Of a stretch of 64,000 bases of DNA, positions 44,672 through 56,855 are shown in pieces. Location: contig MSJH02000712.1 in assembly GCA_001931875.2 (NCBI GenBank), positions 1 to 64,000 on the forward strand. The letters are read 5' to 3'. Each line of letters starts with the position of its first letter. The first letter of the stretch is position 1. The DNA is from Byssochlamys sp. IMV 00236 (lineage: Eukaryota; Ascomycota; Eurotiomycetes; Eurotiales; Thermoascaceae). Under the pieces are notes generated by a model, which was not told where the DNA came from, did no database searches, and was given only the letters and a program-made list of their open reading frames with translations. The position numbers and the translations under genes were made by a program.

Positions 44672-46619
44672 ATGTTGTCCATGTTGAAGAGGGTCTTTCC
44701 AGCTGCGGATTCTGCTTCTCCAGGTCCTACTGGAGACCATGAACTCGCAACCGCGGACACTTTAACGAAGACAGAATCAAAGTTGCCAGCTGAAAAAGTC
44801 GACGACGCCGTTAATGACCAGCTCCCTGACGAGTCAGCCCAAAACGGAGTAACACAAGCCGAAGCTATCACCTTATCATGGACAAAGACATCTTTGGGAG
44901 CAGCGTATATCTTGTGAGTCCAGATGTGATAGCCGTAGAGAGGGAAAACGCTGACTATTGCAAAATAGAATGTTTCTCTTATACTTTGTTAATGCTTTTC
45001 AGTCCTCAATCACTAGCAACTTGTCGGCCTACGTGACCAGCGGATTCGAGTCGCACTCCCTAATTCCAGTGATCTATGTCGTATCCAGCGTCATGTCAGC
45101 AGCAACCTATATGCCTGTCGCGAAAATACTGAACCTCTGGGACCGCTCTCTTGGATTCCTCCTCATGGCAGTCTTCGCCACTGTGGGATTGATATTGTCT
45201 GCTACCTGCACGGGCATCGCAACCTACTGCGCATCGCAGGTAAGTCCATTGCACTTTTCGCCTATAGTACTGTACAAATCACTTATGTCCACAAAAAAGG
45301 TATTCTACAGTGTTGGATTTTCCGGTATGATCTTTTGCGTCGACGTCATCACAGCAGACACGTCGACGCTGCGCGATCGAGGTCTTGCGTATGCATTCAC
45401 TTCCTCGCCTTATATCATCACAGCATACGCAGGTTCTGCTGCTTCCCAGCATTTCTACGAAACCAACTGGCGTTGGGCATACGGCTGTTTCGCTATTGTC
45501 CTTCCTGTTGTTGCATTGCCAATGTTTGGTCTCTTGCAGTATAATCGCTACAAGGCGAAGAAGAAGGGGCTCCTGCGTAAGAAAGAAGCGAGCGGTAGAT
45601 CTCTAATGCAAAGTATCATATTTTATACTATCGAGTTTGACAGTAAGTTGTAACCCTCGCTGAACGACTTCGTGCTAACACTTGCAGTCCTGGGTGTGTT
45701 CCTTCTGACCGCTGGACTGGTCCTTTTCCTACTTCCCTTCACCATCGCTGGATCTACTGCCGACGATTGGAGGTCTGGCTCGATCATTACGATGCTTGTG
45801 ATTGGCATCGTGTGCTTGATCGCCTTTGCTTTGGCAGAGCGCTTCCTTGCTCCAGTGCCCTTTCTTCCATGGAAATTATTGGTCTCCAGAACGGTTCTTG
45901 GTGCTTGTCTCATAGATGTCTGTTACCAGATCGCATACTACTGCTGGGCCGACTACTTCACCTCCTATCTGCAGGTCGTGTACGGAACAAGTATCGAAGT
46001 TGCAGGATACATAAGCAGCATCTTCGACGTGGTTTCTGGAGTCTGGCTTTTAGTTGTGGGAGTTCTGATCAAGAAAACAGGCCGTTTCCGATGGTTACTT
46101 TGGGGAGCAGTACCTCTCTACATGCTTGGAGTCGGCTTGATGATCTATTTTCGCAACCCTGACCGGTCTGTTGGCTATACGATCATGTGCCAGGTATTCA
46201 TTGCGTTTGCTGGCGGTACTATGATTATCTGCCAACAAGTTGCCGTCCTAGCCGCATCAGATCACAATCATGCTGCTTCATCCCTCGCATTCCTTAATTG
46301 CTTTGGCTCTATGGGAGGCGCGATTGGAAGTAGTATCTCAGGTGCTATCTGGACGCACACTTTGCCTGCAGCATTGAAGCGTCTACTTCCTGAGTCCGCC
46401 AAGGCTGACTGGGAAACAATCTATGACTCGCTTGAATCGCAGCTGAGTTACCCAAGTGGCGAAGAGACTCGACACGCCATTTCCCTTGCTTATGCAGAGG
46501 CACAGAGCAAGATGTTGATTGCTGGGACTGCGATTATGGCTCTTTCCCTTATTTGGATGTTCGTGATCAGGGACATCAAGCTTACTAAAGAGACACAGAC
46601 CAAGGGTGTCTTGTTCTAG
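44672..46619 (+). CDS. MFS siderophore-iron transporter, MirB/ARN type
   Basis: Imports ferric siderophores (Mir/Sit/Arn family, 14 predicted TM). Four exons, 44672-44913, 44969-45240, 45301-45642 and 45688-46619; 595 aa. A hydrophilic acidic N-terminus of about 65 residues precedes TM1. Family signs: FVNAFQSSITSNLSAYVTSGFESHSL, VDVITADTSTLRDRGLAYAFTSSPYIITAYAGS, WRWAYGCFAIVLPVVALP, CYQIAYYCWADYFTSYLQVVY, FGSMGGAIGSSISGAIWTHTLP and ETIYDSLESQLSYPSGEETRHAI. The last two are the loop and late TM segments typical of siderophore carriers. No siderophore synthesis gene is adjacent. GATA-type iron regulation was not mapped. Long pyrimidine microsatellites follow the stop. Confidence 0.94.
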
Positions 46620-48675
46620 TCACTCTCTCCCTCCTTATTCTTCTTCTTCTTCTTCTTCTTCTTCTTCTCTCTCTCTCTCTCTCTCTTTATTTATTTTTTA
46701 TTTTTATTTTTATTTTTTTGCGCTACGGTACAATGGAACATAGCCATGAGCTATGAAACCCAGAATGATGGAAGCATTTGAGGAAACGGGGAGTTAGTCA
46801 TCTTCGTCAACATTTAGTTATTTGAGTTGTCCCAAATACCTGTCTATCGTTGCTTTACAAGAAATTCATTTGGATGTCACGCTATTTCAGCATTGCACCT
46901 GCTTGAAGATGCTTGAATTTCCAACAAGTTTGCACCTACATTTTTGGCATTCATTGATGGTATCCGATACAACACAACCGAGCAGGTGCTTAAAAGATGT
47001 ATTAGAGTTACCTGGCAGAGAGGAATATCCGGACATTAAATAATAGTTTCGTCTCCCAGGGAAAACGCTCAGCCCTAAGATCTTTCATAGGAGTTGCGAT
47101 TGGTGATCTCTGATTACTAATTTGCTAGCCACAAACACACAATGTTAAAACGTGAAACGGGTAAGTATTATTGCGCAGACGCGCTTGCAACTTCAACCCC
47201 GGAAAATAAATCCGAAATACACTTACCTATCTTGATTCACTGCTATAACTTTGGCAGAACTGGCAATAGTAACTCGTTAACTAACGGCTGTTCACTACTT
47301 ATCTATAACTAACTAATAATACTTACTGGGCCTTCTATGGAACCACGTAGACTGCGGGGAGTTCTAGCGATCTGGTTTGATCGTCTGGCCTACCAACCTC
47401 CTTCCTGCCCGCCGATCTGATGCCCCTGATCTGATCTAAGAAGTACCGTTGCAAAAGCTATCCTTGGGACAGAAACGGCCCGCTCCGCTAGCCAGAGCCA
47501 ATCCATCCATTTCATAGGTTAGCTGAGAAACAGACACAAAAAGAATCCGATCCATTGTGTGGTCTTGAGCTCATGAGATTCGGAGGAAGGATTTTCACTG
47601 GCTGACGAGGCTTATTCACCGTTTTCTGAATAGAGCTGCTAGTTTATGATGGGTTGTGCAATGCCGCTGGTCAGCAAAGTGCTACGAATCTGTATTCTGC
47701 CCTCTGAAACGTGGTTCTCTAGTATCTACCCTATCTTCAAATGAACCCTTCTTCTCAGTTATTCTATGCTCGAGTTGTAGTAACTATGTTTAGGGAGGAG
47801 CAAGTGGAGCCAGCAAAGCCATCATGTCTGCATAATCTGTTGCCCTATGTGGGCGCTAGGTTCGGCAATCTTGCAGGCTTCCTCGTCAGTCGGTTCGTTT
47901 CATCTCTACTTTGAAGCTATCTAAGGGAGATCGTCTTATGAGATGGCTATCTACAGTTCACTAACGCAGCGTAGTGCCCTTAGACTTTCAGTTTGTGCCC
48001 CGCATGTTTTGTGGCTGGCTGACATTTATACCACGTTCCAATTTTTTATACGCGGCTCGTCCCCACCAAATCGGGCCAGAGACTATAACTATAACACGCT
48101 TTTGGATTGTAGCGGAGTGGTGAAGAACAGCCTTGTCTGGTCAATGTCTTTCAATTACCACTTTTGTGTCCTCAGTTTAAGCACTTGGGTATTGAATTGA
48201 AGGTATGCTCACTTCTCGATGTTAAACTTGATCACTGCAAACAGTTCTTGATCTCTTAGGTTCGTGTTTTTCTATCTGGTCAATAAACACAAACCTATCG
48301 ATGGATAATGTTTTCTCTGCTGTACTCAATTGGGTGCTGGAATTAGAATTCAGCCCGCCACAGCTAGGTTATCCATCCTTGAAAACTTTTATCGACATGA
48401 ACCTCCGCACCACAATTTTGAACCAGTTATTGTGATTCCCCAAATCTTTAGGAATTCTCTGACGTGAACAAAAACAAAATGAGTCACACGGTGGCACAGA
48501 TCCTTTCCTATTTCTACACTGATAATGAAGCTAGCATCGCAAATGCTATCCTTTCACGTGGCATCGGAGCTGTACATAAATAGTGGTAGATTTCTCCTGC
48601 CGGGAACGTCTTTAGATTTTACTCAAGAACACCGCATCATTCTTCCAATCCACTCAGACTCAAATCTCTCAAAAA
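46620..48675. other. Gene-poor stretch
   Basis: Contains microsatellites at the left and AT-leaning sequence with small unsupported frames. Nothing else recognised. Confidence 0.45.
46637..46720. repeat. CTT/CT microsatellite followed by TTTTA repeat
   Basis: About eight TTC units, then about ten CT units, then TTTTTA-like units, just after the transporter stop and probably in its 3' UTR. Confidence 0.9.
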
Positions 48676-49171
48676 ATGGGTTATTTCAACGCAGAGGAAA
48701 AACAGGGACTGGAGGTCGCACTCGGGCCTTTCGGGACGGGAATATATTACATTGGTTGATAAGTAACGGCATATATAATTTAGCACAAACTAACGTTTGT
48801 CAGTTAATTCCGTGGTACCCGCAGACCACCCCGAGTGGCGACAGGGCGAAGCACTCAGAGGCTGGTCTTTGGCTATTAACAAAGACGACGACCTCATTTT
48901 CATGCGCACCGGAGGCTACCACTGGGGATACCTATGGAATAACAGTGCTCCCGGGGGAGCCCGTTTTGTCCCATCCGGCATTGCAGTGAAGTCGCGCGAA
49001 TCCGATGCCTTGTTCGACGTCCTGGAGCTCGTACCGGGCCCTGAATGCGACAGAAGTCAGATGATTGAATATGCTAGACGCTGGAGCGGTTATGAAGTGA
49101 CCGGTGACGAGAAGGAATACTATATGTTACTGATTTTAGCGGCCAAGCGACGTGAAGGAATGGGTGTCTAG
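48676..49171 (+). CDS. Small orphan protein (148 aa)
   Basis: Two exons are proposed, 48676-48754 and 48804-49171, with intron gttgat...gtcag. The first exon gives MGYFNAEEKQGLEVALGPFG and then TGIYYI. The second gives VVPADHPEWRQGEALRGWSLAINKDDDLIFMRTGGYHWGYLW and a charged C-terminus ending in KRREGMGV. No signal peptide, membrane segment or known domain is seen. The donor (gttgat) is weak, so the first exon is less certain than the second. Open frame, codon use and a clean junction favour a real, fast-evolving gene. It sits next to repeat-rich DNA. Confidence 0.5.
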
Positions 49172-51026
49172 ACAGTTTCAACAAGTGAAGCCTAGAAATA
49201 CTTGGTCGGATGAAGCGTACGTTTAGACGAGTAGTACTGGAGATCTATCCAAGATGATTGCCTTTTAAGTAAACCTGCAAGATAGATATAGCGGTGATTG
49301 GTTCCATGATGTCTATGTGTCGCTGAGTTTGCTTGCTACTTTATCAAAGCTAGACATATCAGGCTTAGAGAAATTGTAGAGTAACTGCCAAGCATGGCGC
49401 ATAAAAATTGTCATACGGGAGATGCGGTGTTATGATATGAGAATATTTTTGAACGAGATAGACAGCTTTATTGCCCGCCCTACCAGAGGACGCACAGGAG
49501 CTACGAGGCGTATGATATTTCTAGCGAACGACCTATCAGATGCTTGCTCTCACTGAAATTCTGGCTCTTTTTACCTTTTTGTCGACGGAGAAGGCGGGGG
49601 GAGGGGATAATGCTGAGAAAAACTCCTCGATAGCCATCACCGATGGGTCCAACGATGCAGAGGATGAGTATTCTGTTAAGGGGGTATACGCGCAGCTCAG
49701 CATTAACGCTGAATGGACCATCCCGGTATCTAGAATGGGTGGTCTTTTCTTTTTGAAGAGAGACAGAGCCTTCCTGGGTCTCGGGATCTGCAGCTGAGAG
49801 AAACTAGTTCTTGATGATACTTCTATAACCACACTAGGATACAAATTCAATAACTTGCACCCTATAGAGGATGCTGTTACATTTCGATTCTCTAGTTAGT
49901 ACTATAGCACCAGCTAAGAAAGAGCTCTCTTGCCGCTGATTCTTTATATTCCTGCATTAGGGCCTATTATAACCTCCCTAGAACTGCCAGAAGGTCCGAA
50001 GCGAGGTTTCTGTTCATCCCTACCACCGTGCCTCGTGTTAGGAAGAGAGGATAGAAGAGTCAACAAATCATTGAACAAGCTAAGGTCTAACAAGAGGGCT
50101 GGAGGATCTAATATATACAGTAGGATCATGTGAGTAGCGGCCACAAACAAACACCTCGAATATCGGGTTCCACGACAACGGCGACCATGAATACACGAAA
50201 GAAGGCCAAGATTCAGATCGTTCTCGCTGGTAATTAAACGCCTATCTGAATCTGCGTGAATTAGGCGTGTGTAACTGGAGTTATTCCCCTTTTTACGGCC
50301 ACATCGATCGAGTTGATCCATCTACTTTCCACCCACCGCTATAGCATTTCGCCGACGATATAATCCAACCCAGGGCGATCGTGCTCAAATATTTGCCGTG
50401 TGCTGAAATACCAATTTCCGAAAAATTACTCCTCAGTTTTTTTTTTTTTTTTCTTTTTTTCTTTTTTTTTTTTGGCTATGCAGTTAAGGGCATCAAACGG
50501 ATCTATGACGCCTTTGTTCACCACCATAATATTCATCCATAGAACATGCTTGTTGTATCTAGTACAAGGATTGTATAGGTTGGTTTAATATTGCGATTAT
50601 TAAACCGAACTTATCAAGAATTAAAGATTCTGGTTTGTATAGCTTCCTTTACTTAAACATCATTGCAATAACTAACAAAAACAACTATCAGAATAACGAC
50701 AAGAAACAGGGTCTTTTAGTTACCTAACTATCTTACCTAAATGTCGGAAATAGCCTTCGGCACTATCCTATTTTGCACTAATATTAAATACGCACCGCCG
50801 AAAGCAAGCATAAGACCCTTAGTCGGGATTTTCTTTATATGCTCTCACTCAGAGGCTCATGGGCCAAAAATGATAAAGATGCTTGGTTAAGAATCAAATC
50901 CAGGAGACGCTCTATCTAGCTATTCAGTGTGCGCTAATCTAACCCTAAAGGGGGAAAGGTGTAGGCGACCTATTATAGCACCAAGGGGCCTAAAATATGC
51001 TGACTAAGATTTCTTGATTTAATATA
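49172..51026. other. Gene-poor flank of the repeat island
   Basis: Short frames on both strands (for example 49536-49850 and 49944-50321) lack domains. A T-rich run lies at 50437-50474. From about 50,700 the base composition shifts towards AT. Confidence 0.45.
50437..50474. repeat. Poly-T tract
   Basis: Thirty-eight bases, all T except for two C interruptions. Confidence 0.9.
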
Positions 51027-51068
51027 ATTCCTAACCGACCTGATTACTCGCCCAACCTAATTACCTCA
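51027..51068 (+). repeat. Left terminal inverted repeat
   Basis: Starts ATTCCTAACCGACCTGATTA and ends TTACCTCA; outside flank is TA at 51025-51026. Confidence 0.85.
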
Positions 51069-51938
51069 AACACTTAGATAAAATACTGTCTGATTTTACT
51101 ACCTAAATAGCAGCATAATTTAATAATATTTTATTGCTATATTAATTAAGATATCTAACTCTAATATAGCCCCTAATATTATAATTTAAATATATTAGTA
51201 ATGCCCGCTAGTATAGCTATATAATTAAATTATTTAATCTTTTTATAGTGCTAGTAAGAGCTTTACTAATTTTATTATTTCTCTATATAAAAGCTTAACC
51301 TTCTTTAATATTTAAACCCTATATAGTACCTATTTAATAATTAGATTATTACTTTTTTTGCTAGAGTTCTTTATTAGCTAAATATAGATTTTAATTCTTA
51401 TATACTATAAAGATTTTTTTGCTTATTAAGTATTTATATTATTAAATAAAATAATCTAGAACTAGCTAATTAGTAAATAAAAGATTTTAGATTTATCTTC
51501 TAAATAAGCCTTAAAACATAATCTTATATTTTTTTAAATCTTTATAATTCTATAATATTTTAGATAAGGAGATTATAAAAGCAATTAACTAGCTTCTTAA
51601 TAATATAGGAATAGTTAATTAAATAATAAACTATCTAAGCACTTCTTTTAAGTTAAAAAGGATTAAACTAGTTGCTTTAAATCTGCTTTTAATAATATTT
51701 AAAATAAATATTTAAGTATAAGCTCTAGAATAAATACTTAGGAAGTTAAGCTTATTAATATAATTAAACCCCTAATAATACTTATCTTAAACTAAGTAAT
51801 TATATACTCCTTTTAAAGGCCTAAAGCAGTTAATATCTAGAGATTAATAGAAAGCTAATAAATATAGTAGTATATAGACTAAAATAATATTATATTTACT
51901 ATATATCTTATTAAATTCTAGGATTAAATAACTGCTAT

Positions 51939-52263
51939 TGTTGTGGGAAGACGTATTAAGACTTAGCATAGAGTCTTTAAGCGAGTAGGTATTGAGAAGG
52001 AGGAGAAGAGTATTCGACTTCGGAGCTCAGAGTAGAGTTAGAGGAGAAGCTCTGGCTGCGAACTGACATAGTAAACCAATAATAATCTGATGCTGAACTG
52101 ATACTGAATAATAATAGAAAGGTAAAGCTGATTATTTCATTCTGAATAACTGAGAAGGTGTGTTTCTCCTGTCCTCTACTGCTTTGCTTATAGACTTTTT
52201 AAAGACTTTAAGCAGAAGTATATGACCTCTTAACTAATTATATTCTTTACGCTGATTCTCCCC
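51939..52263. mobile_element. LTR-like insert (325 bp) flanked by GCTAT
   Basis: An island of near-normal GC inside the AT-rich element. It begins TGTTGTGGGAAG and ends GATTCTCCCC, and the 5-bp word GCTAT directly flanks both ends (51934-51938 and 52264-52268), as a target-site duplication would. Size, TG start and a 5-bp duplication fit a solo LTR. The end does not read CA, so assignment is tentative. A few CAATAATAATC-like spots look RIP-touched. Confidence 0.5.
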
Positions 52264-53182
52264 GCTATACTATACTTATCTAGAATAAGAAGTAAATATT
52301 ATTTAGTCTTTTAATAAGCTATCTAAAATATAAAAACCTTTTTAAGCTAATATAATTTAATTTAGTCTATAGTCTAATTATTATCGCTAACTTTAATTCT
52401 TTAGTCTTTTAATATATTAAGATCCTTATATTAGCCTTAAATATAGGTTTTGCCTTTAAAAATAATATATAGTAGTATTACCCAGCCTATAGAGTTAATA
52501 TATTTAATTAATATAACCTATTTATAATTGCCTAGTTAGATAATTTAATACTTTCTATAATATTTAGCTTATATTACTACTTTAGTAGTAGTAATAAAGC
52601 TTATTATATATCTAGTTTTATTAAAATTATAAATATCTTTATTTATAATCTTATATTTTATTCTAGTTATTTAAATAATATTAAAATAGGGTTTAATAAT
52701 CTTTAGATCTTTATATTTAGTTTACTAATAGAAATATTATCTAAAATAAACACTTTTTAATTTAAGGCAATATTTAATAAATATAAATACCTAGTTCTTC
52801 TCTAATTAAACCCTACTATCTCAATCTATAAAAAAATTACCTATCTCTTAGATTTATGCAGGCTAAGAATTTAATCCCTATAAATCTATAAATAATATCT
52901 ATTATATAAGTAATTTCTACTATATTTTATTTAATTTAAATATATTATTAGAGATATTATAATAAAATTAATATTTTTAAAGTTTTATCTAAAGGGTTAT
53001 ATAAGAAATATTAAAAATTAATACTGCCTTTTATATAGAGAGAATTTAATCTTTTTTTAAAGCTTTAATTGCTAATAAGACCCTCCCCTCCTACTCAATA
53101 TGATTTTTCAATAAAATAGGCTTTTTTAGTGGCATAGTAGGTGGTTAAATAAAACTGATTTAATAATTGCGAAAGAAGCTCG

Positions 53183-53224
53183 TGAGGTGATTAGGTCGGG
53201 CGGGTAATTAGGTCGGTCGGGAAT
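53183..53224 (-). repeat. Right terminal inverted repeat
   Basis: Ends ATTAGGTCGGTCGGGAAT, followed by TA at 53225-53226; complements the left arm except for transition differences. Confidence 0.85.
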
Positions 53225-53228
53225 TACG

Positions 53229-53399
53229 TTAACTAACTAGGCCTTCAGCTCGACCAAACAAATCCTCAATAGGGTGGAAATTTGGCGAACAAGGCCGCAG
53301 GTACGGCAATTCAGCTCCAGCGTCAGCACATGAGGCCTTGATCCAGTCTGAATAATGGAAATATACGTTGTCCATAATAAGCACGGATTTTGGCTCCGG
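53229..53399 (-). mobile_element. DDE transposase C-terminal fragment (Tc1/IS630-like)
   Basis: The minus strand reads PEPKSVLIMDNVYFHYSDWI, then CADAGAELPYLRPCSPNFHP followed by IEDLFGRAEGL. The D in LIMDN and the E in HPIEDLF are the second and third catalytic acids of the DDE_3 superfamily. A stop lies directly upstream, and the frame ends after EGLVS, next to the right end of the AT-rich element. It is not RIP-rich, unlike its neighbour. Likely a remnant of a different Tc1-like element into which, or beside which, the 51027 element landed. Confidence 0.8.
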
Positions 53400-55436
53400 C
53401 TACCTTCTCCGGGCCGCCGTAGGATACCTAACTAGTATTCTTCTTTTACTCCTTTACTAAAGAGTTAATTGGCTACCTATTTATCTATTTTATTTCATTT
53501 CATAAGTGCGTTTATATTTTGGCAATAAAAAACTAACGGATACAAACAACATTTTGGCCGCAAGGGGCAACCCGTCCACCGTACTTAATATCACGGCGGG
53601 AAGTGCGGCCAGTCAAGCGAGCAGGACGATGAGAAGCAAGTCAATCCATCACGTTGTACCTACTGGGAGTTCTGATTCGAAGAGAGCAGGAAACCCGTTG
53701 CGGAGATTCTACTCGCCGGGCCAAGGCGTTAAATATGGTATCACCTATTGTGGTAGTTCGACCCACGTGCGCTGTGCTTAGTTTGCTTAAGCTTGCTTGG
53801 CAGTTCGTGATACATTCGAATGTCACCACGGATGGCTTCCATACAACCCTAATAATTGATTCTGCACAACGTCTTGCGTGCTTTTCCATGTCAGGGACAG
53901 ACGGCTCAGTAGCTACTACCGTTCTACCTACGGAAGATTCCCGACATGTTGTTCCCGCCATTTCCGGGTAGTTGAGCAATCTAGCAATCGCTCTGCAGGA
54001 ACCTATCCCGTGCACTGTTCTGACAGTCGACAAAGAAATAGGAGTCGCTTATTCCCGACTGATATGCCGACTTGATACTGGCGGCATGAGCCGACATCTC
54101 ATACCGAGGCCCCGCAATATCGGAAGTTGAGGCATCAGGCCTTGATTGTCTTCCCACGTGGTGGAGTACCAACCGTCACAGTACCCGTCCTAAATGAGCT
54201 CCAGTATACAAGCCAGTGTGGCACTCATCTCTATGAGTGAATATTATTTCGCTGAATCGAAGGTAGAGTGACACAAGTTTAGCAAAATTCTTTACTATTA
54301 ACCATGCTATGATTGTCTGTGGACATGCAGCACCGAAATCCTAGATATTCTTGCAATTAGGACCCGAGAGTACAGACCCCAGGGTCTATGAGATTAGCTC
54401 TGTGGAGACTGCGGAGCTAAGGGAGCATCTCAACTTTGCACGCCCCGCCGGACTCTGGAATTGCTCTAGAATCTGTGGCGTGCGTATACTTGGTCGGAAA
54501 GAACGGTTTCTCCCCAGAAACCTAGGAACCTCCCTTGTCGATACAGAAAAGTCATAGTAATCTGCGGGACGCGTCCGCACATGGAGATATGCTCGCTCTG
54601 ACAGGTCGACCTCTAAGCGTTTGGTATATTAGATTTGTGACTGAGGTGAGTGGTCAACTGCCAAAGCTTGCCATTCCAGGGACGCGGAATATTTACTTGG
54701 CAGCGCTGGCTCCAGATCTGAGAGAGCACTAGCGCGGGCAACTGAATCACTGGGTAATTCCTATCGTCTTTAATCGGAGCTATGTACTAATGAAGCTGCT
54801 CCCTTAAAGCATGACAAGCGGGTAAGGGTAGAATGGCATACGTCTTGCCTGTCCATTGACCTATCATTTACTCTACATTGTCAACGCCCGTGGGATTCTA
54901 GATCGACAAAAGCAATTCCTGTGATAGATGCAGTGCCATTATTATGACTTGCTACACTGGAGGGCAGGACTGCACTGCAACACGGGATCGGCCAGCTCAC
55001 AGCCACAACGGCGGGACGTCTCGGTAAATCAGCCGAGTACTTAGTCGTGATCACTCTAGATCGGTCTAACACAATCGGCATGTCATCAATTCATTCCCCT
55101 CGTGCACATGGATATCCATCTGATTGGAGAGCTGTTTCTACTTAATACTCCGCCGGCTGCTCGGATCTTGAAAGCAAGCTTCATCGAGGTATCCACACGC
55201 GGAGCTGCTTCTATGCGGTGCTATACAGCTTCCTCTTGAGGAAATTTTGGCCCATGCGGGTGTTGGCACCGCTAAGTCAGATCGATGAAGCCAGAAAGGG
55301 GCAATAACGCTGGAGGACAGACTTGAGTATAAAACGAGCTGACTCCGCCCGTCGACAAGGTCTTCTTCTTTTTCGTGCAGCAGCATCGTGTCAATTCAAG
55401 GCTATTACATTTGCCTCTCGTACAGTTCTGCTCAAG
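53400..55436. other. Gene-poor stretch, phospholipase promoter at right
   Basis: Base composition returns to normal. Short frames on both strands at 53506-54033 and 54351-54732 show no domain. The last 600 bp are the promoter of the phosphoesterase gene. Confidence 0.45.
55328..55334 (+). promoter_or_regulatory. TATA box of secreted phosphoesterase
   Basis: TATAAAA 109 bp upstream of the ATG at 55437. Confidence 0.65.
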
Positions 55437-56855
55437 ATGCATCCTAGTGCTCTCCTGGGTCTTTTGACCTTCGCCGCGGTGGCCACGGCTGTCCCTGCTC
55501 GCCCCGAACATGCCCAATCCACCAGTAACCTCAAGGACAAGATCAAGAATGTCGTCGTCCTTATTATGGAGAACCGTTCTGTTGACAACCTGCTGGGCGG
55601 TCAGACCATCAAGGGCCTGGAGAACCCGATCCAGAATGGCCCATTCTGCAACCCCTATAATCTGACCAACCCCGCCGAAGGAATCGTCTGCAGTGCTGCT
55701 AAGGACTACGACTCTATTAGCGACGACCCGGACCATGCAGTATACGGGAACAACCTGGAATTTTTCGGTTCGTTCACTCCTGACAACAGTGCCATTGCAT
55801 CCGGCAAGTTGAAGCCCAACCAGAAGGGTTTTGTCCACGAGCAGATTCGTGTATATGGTTCCTCAGCAAACAAGACAGAGCTAGCCACTCAGGTGCTCAA
55901 CTACTACACCGAGGAACAGGTTCCTGTCCTTACTGCCCTGGTGCAGAACTTTGTTACGTTCAACCACTGGCACTCCGACGTCCCTGGGGTATGTGCAATC
56001 GGATCATCCTCCTGTTGATATGTCCGAGTTTTGCTGACATCTCGACAGCCCACAAACCCTAACCGTGCTTATGTGGTCTCTGGAACCTCTTATGGCCACG
56101 GTACAAATGATGCTGCCTTCGACCAGAGCGTTCACGGCTTCCCCCAGAGGTCCATCTTCCAGCAGCTGAACGAGACCGGCCACACCTGGAAGAACTACTA
56201 TGACCCTGCCGGTGGTACTGGCCCTGACGCCGCCTTCTTTAACTGGACTTACAACAGTGGCAACTACGACAACATTGAGCCCATTGCCAACTTCTACACT
56301 GATGCCGCCGCGGGCAAGCTCCCCGAGTTCACCTACATCAACCCCTCTTGCTGCGGTGTTGGCACCAACTCTATGCACCCGTCTGGCCTGATCTCTGACG
56401 GTGAGGCCCTGCTGAAGAAAGTCTACGAGTCTCTGCTTGCCTCGCCTCAGTGGAACAACACCCTGTTCTTCATTTCTTTCGATGAGACCGGTGGCTTCCA
56501 CGACCACGTGCCCCCGCCATTGGCTCCCGCTCCCGACAACCTTAGCTACACCACCAGCACTCCCGATGGCAAGGAATACACCCTGCCATTCAACCGTGTC
56601 GGTGGCCGTGTCCCTACCTTCCTGATCTCCAACTGGGTCGAAAAGGCCTACGTTGAGCAGCAGGCCAAGAACTCGGAGGGCAAGACCGTTTCTTACTCCG
56701 CCTCCTCCCTTCTGCGCACTCTGGGTGACCTGTGGGACTTCGAGCCCTTCACTCCTCGCGTTGCGTATGCTCCCTCGTTCGGCCATCTGATTCAGAAAAC
56801 CGCCCGTACTGATCTTCCTAAAACCTTGCCCGCTGCCGAAGCCTTCAAGAACTAG
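55437..56855 (+). CDS. Secreted phosphoesterase (phospholipase C / acid phosphatase family)
   Basis: Member of the PF04185 phosphoesterase family, which cleaves phosphate mono- or diesters such as phospholipid head groups. Two exons, 55437-55988 and 56049-56855; 452 aa. HPSALLGLLTFAAVATAVP is a signal peptide. Metal/nucleophile motif VVLIMENRSVDNLLG at about 40-54, then HWHSDVPGPTNPNRAYVVSGTS over the intron, and FISFDETGGFHDHVPPP near the C-terminal third are the family's catalytic blocks. Several N-glycosylation sequons (NRS, NLT, NKT, NET, NWT, NNT, NLS) support secretion. High-GC, C-ending codons suggest strong expression. Acting on phospholipids or on other phosphates under phosphate limitation cannot be separated from sequence alone. 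Confidence 0.93.

Larger units (their letters stand above)
51027..53224. mobile_element. RIP-degraded DNA transposon with 42-bp TIRs
   Basis: 2198 bp, extremely AT-rich inside, with no surviving reading frame. Both ends carry matching 42-bp inverted repeats (51027-51068 and 53183-53224). They begin ATTCC at the left outer edge and end GGAAT at the right outer edge, with TA immediately outside on each side, as for Tc1/mariner/pogo-type insertion. Differences between the two arms are all transitions of C-to-T/G-to-A type, the mark of repeat-induced point mutation. Within each arm a ~16-bp ACCTAATTAC-like unit occurs twice. The transposase cannot be read. An insert at 51939-52263 breaks it. Confidence 0.8.

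Noticed and set aside
49536..50321. Short frames of 85-125 codons on both strands
   Set aside because: No family resemblance and mutual overlap; region borders on the repeat island.
53506..54033. Plus- and minus-strand frames of 91-130 codons
   Set aside because: No recognisable motifs; frames overlap each other; next to transposon debris.
56004..56786. 260-codon open frame on the minus strand
   Set aside because: It mirrors exon 2 of the phosphoesterase; Val/Gly/Glu-rich composition is the typical complement of high-GC third positions.
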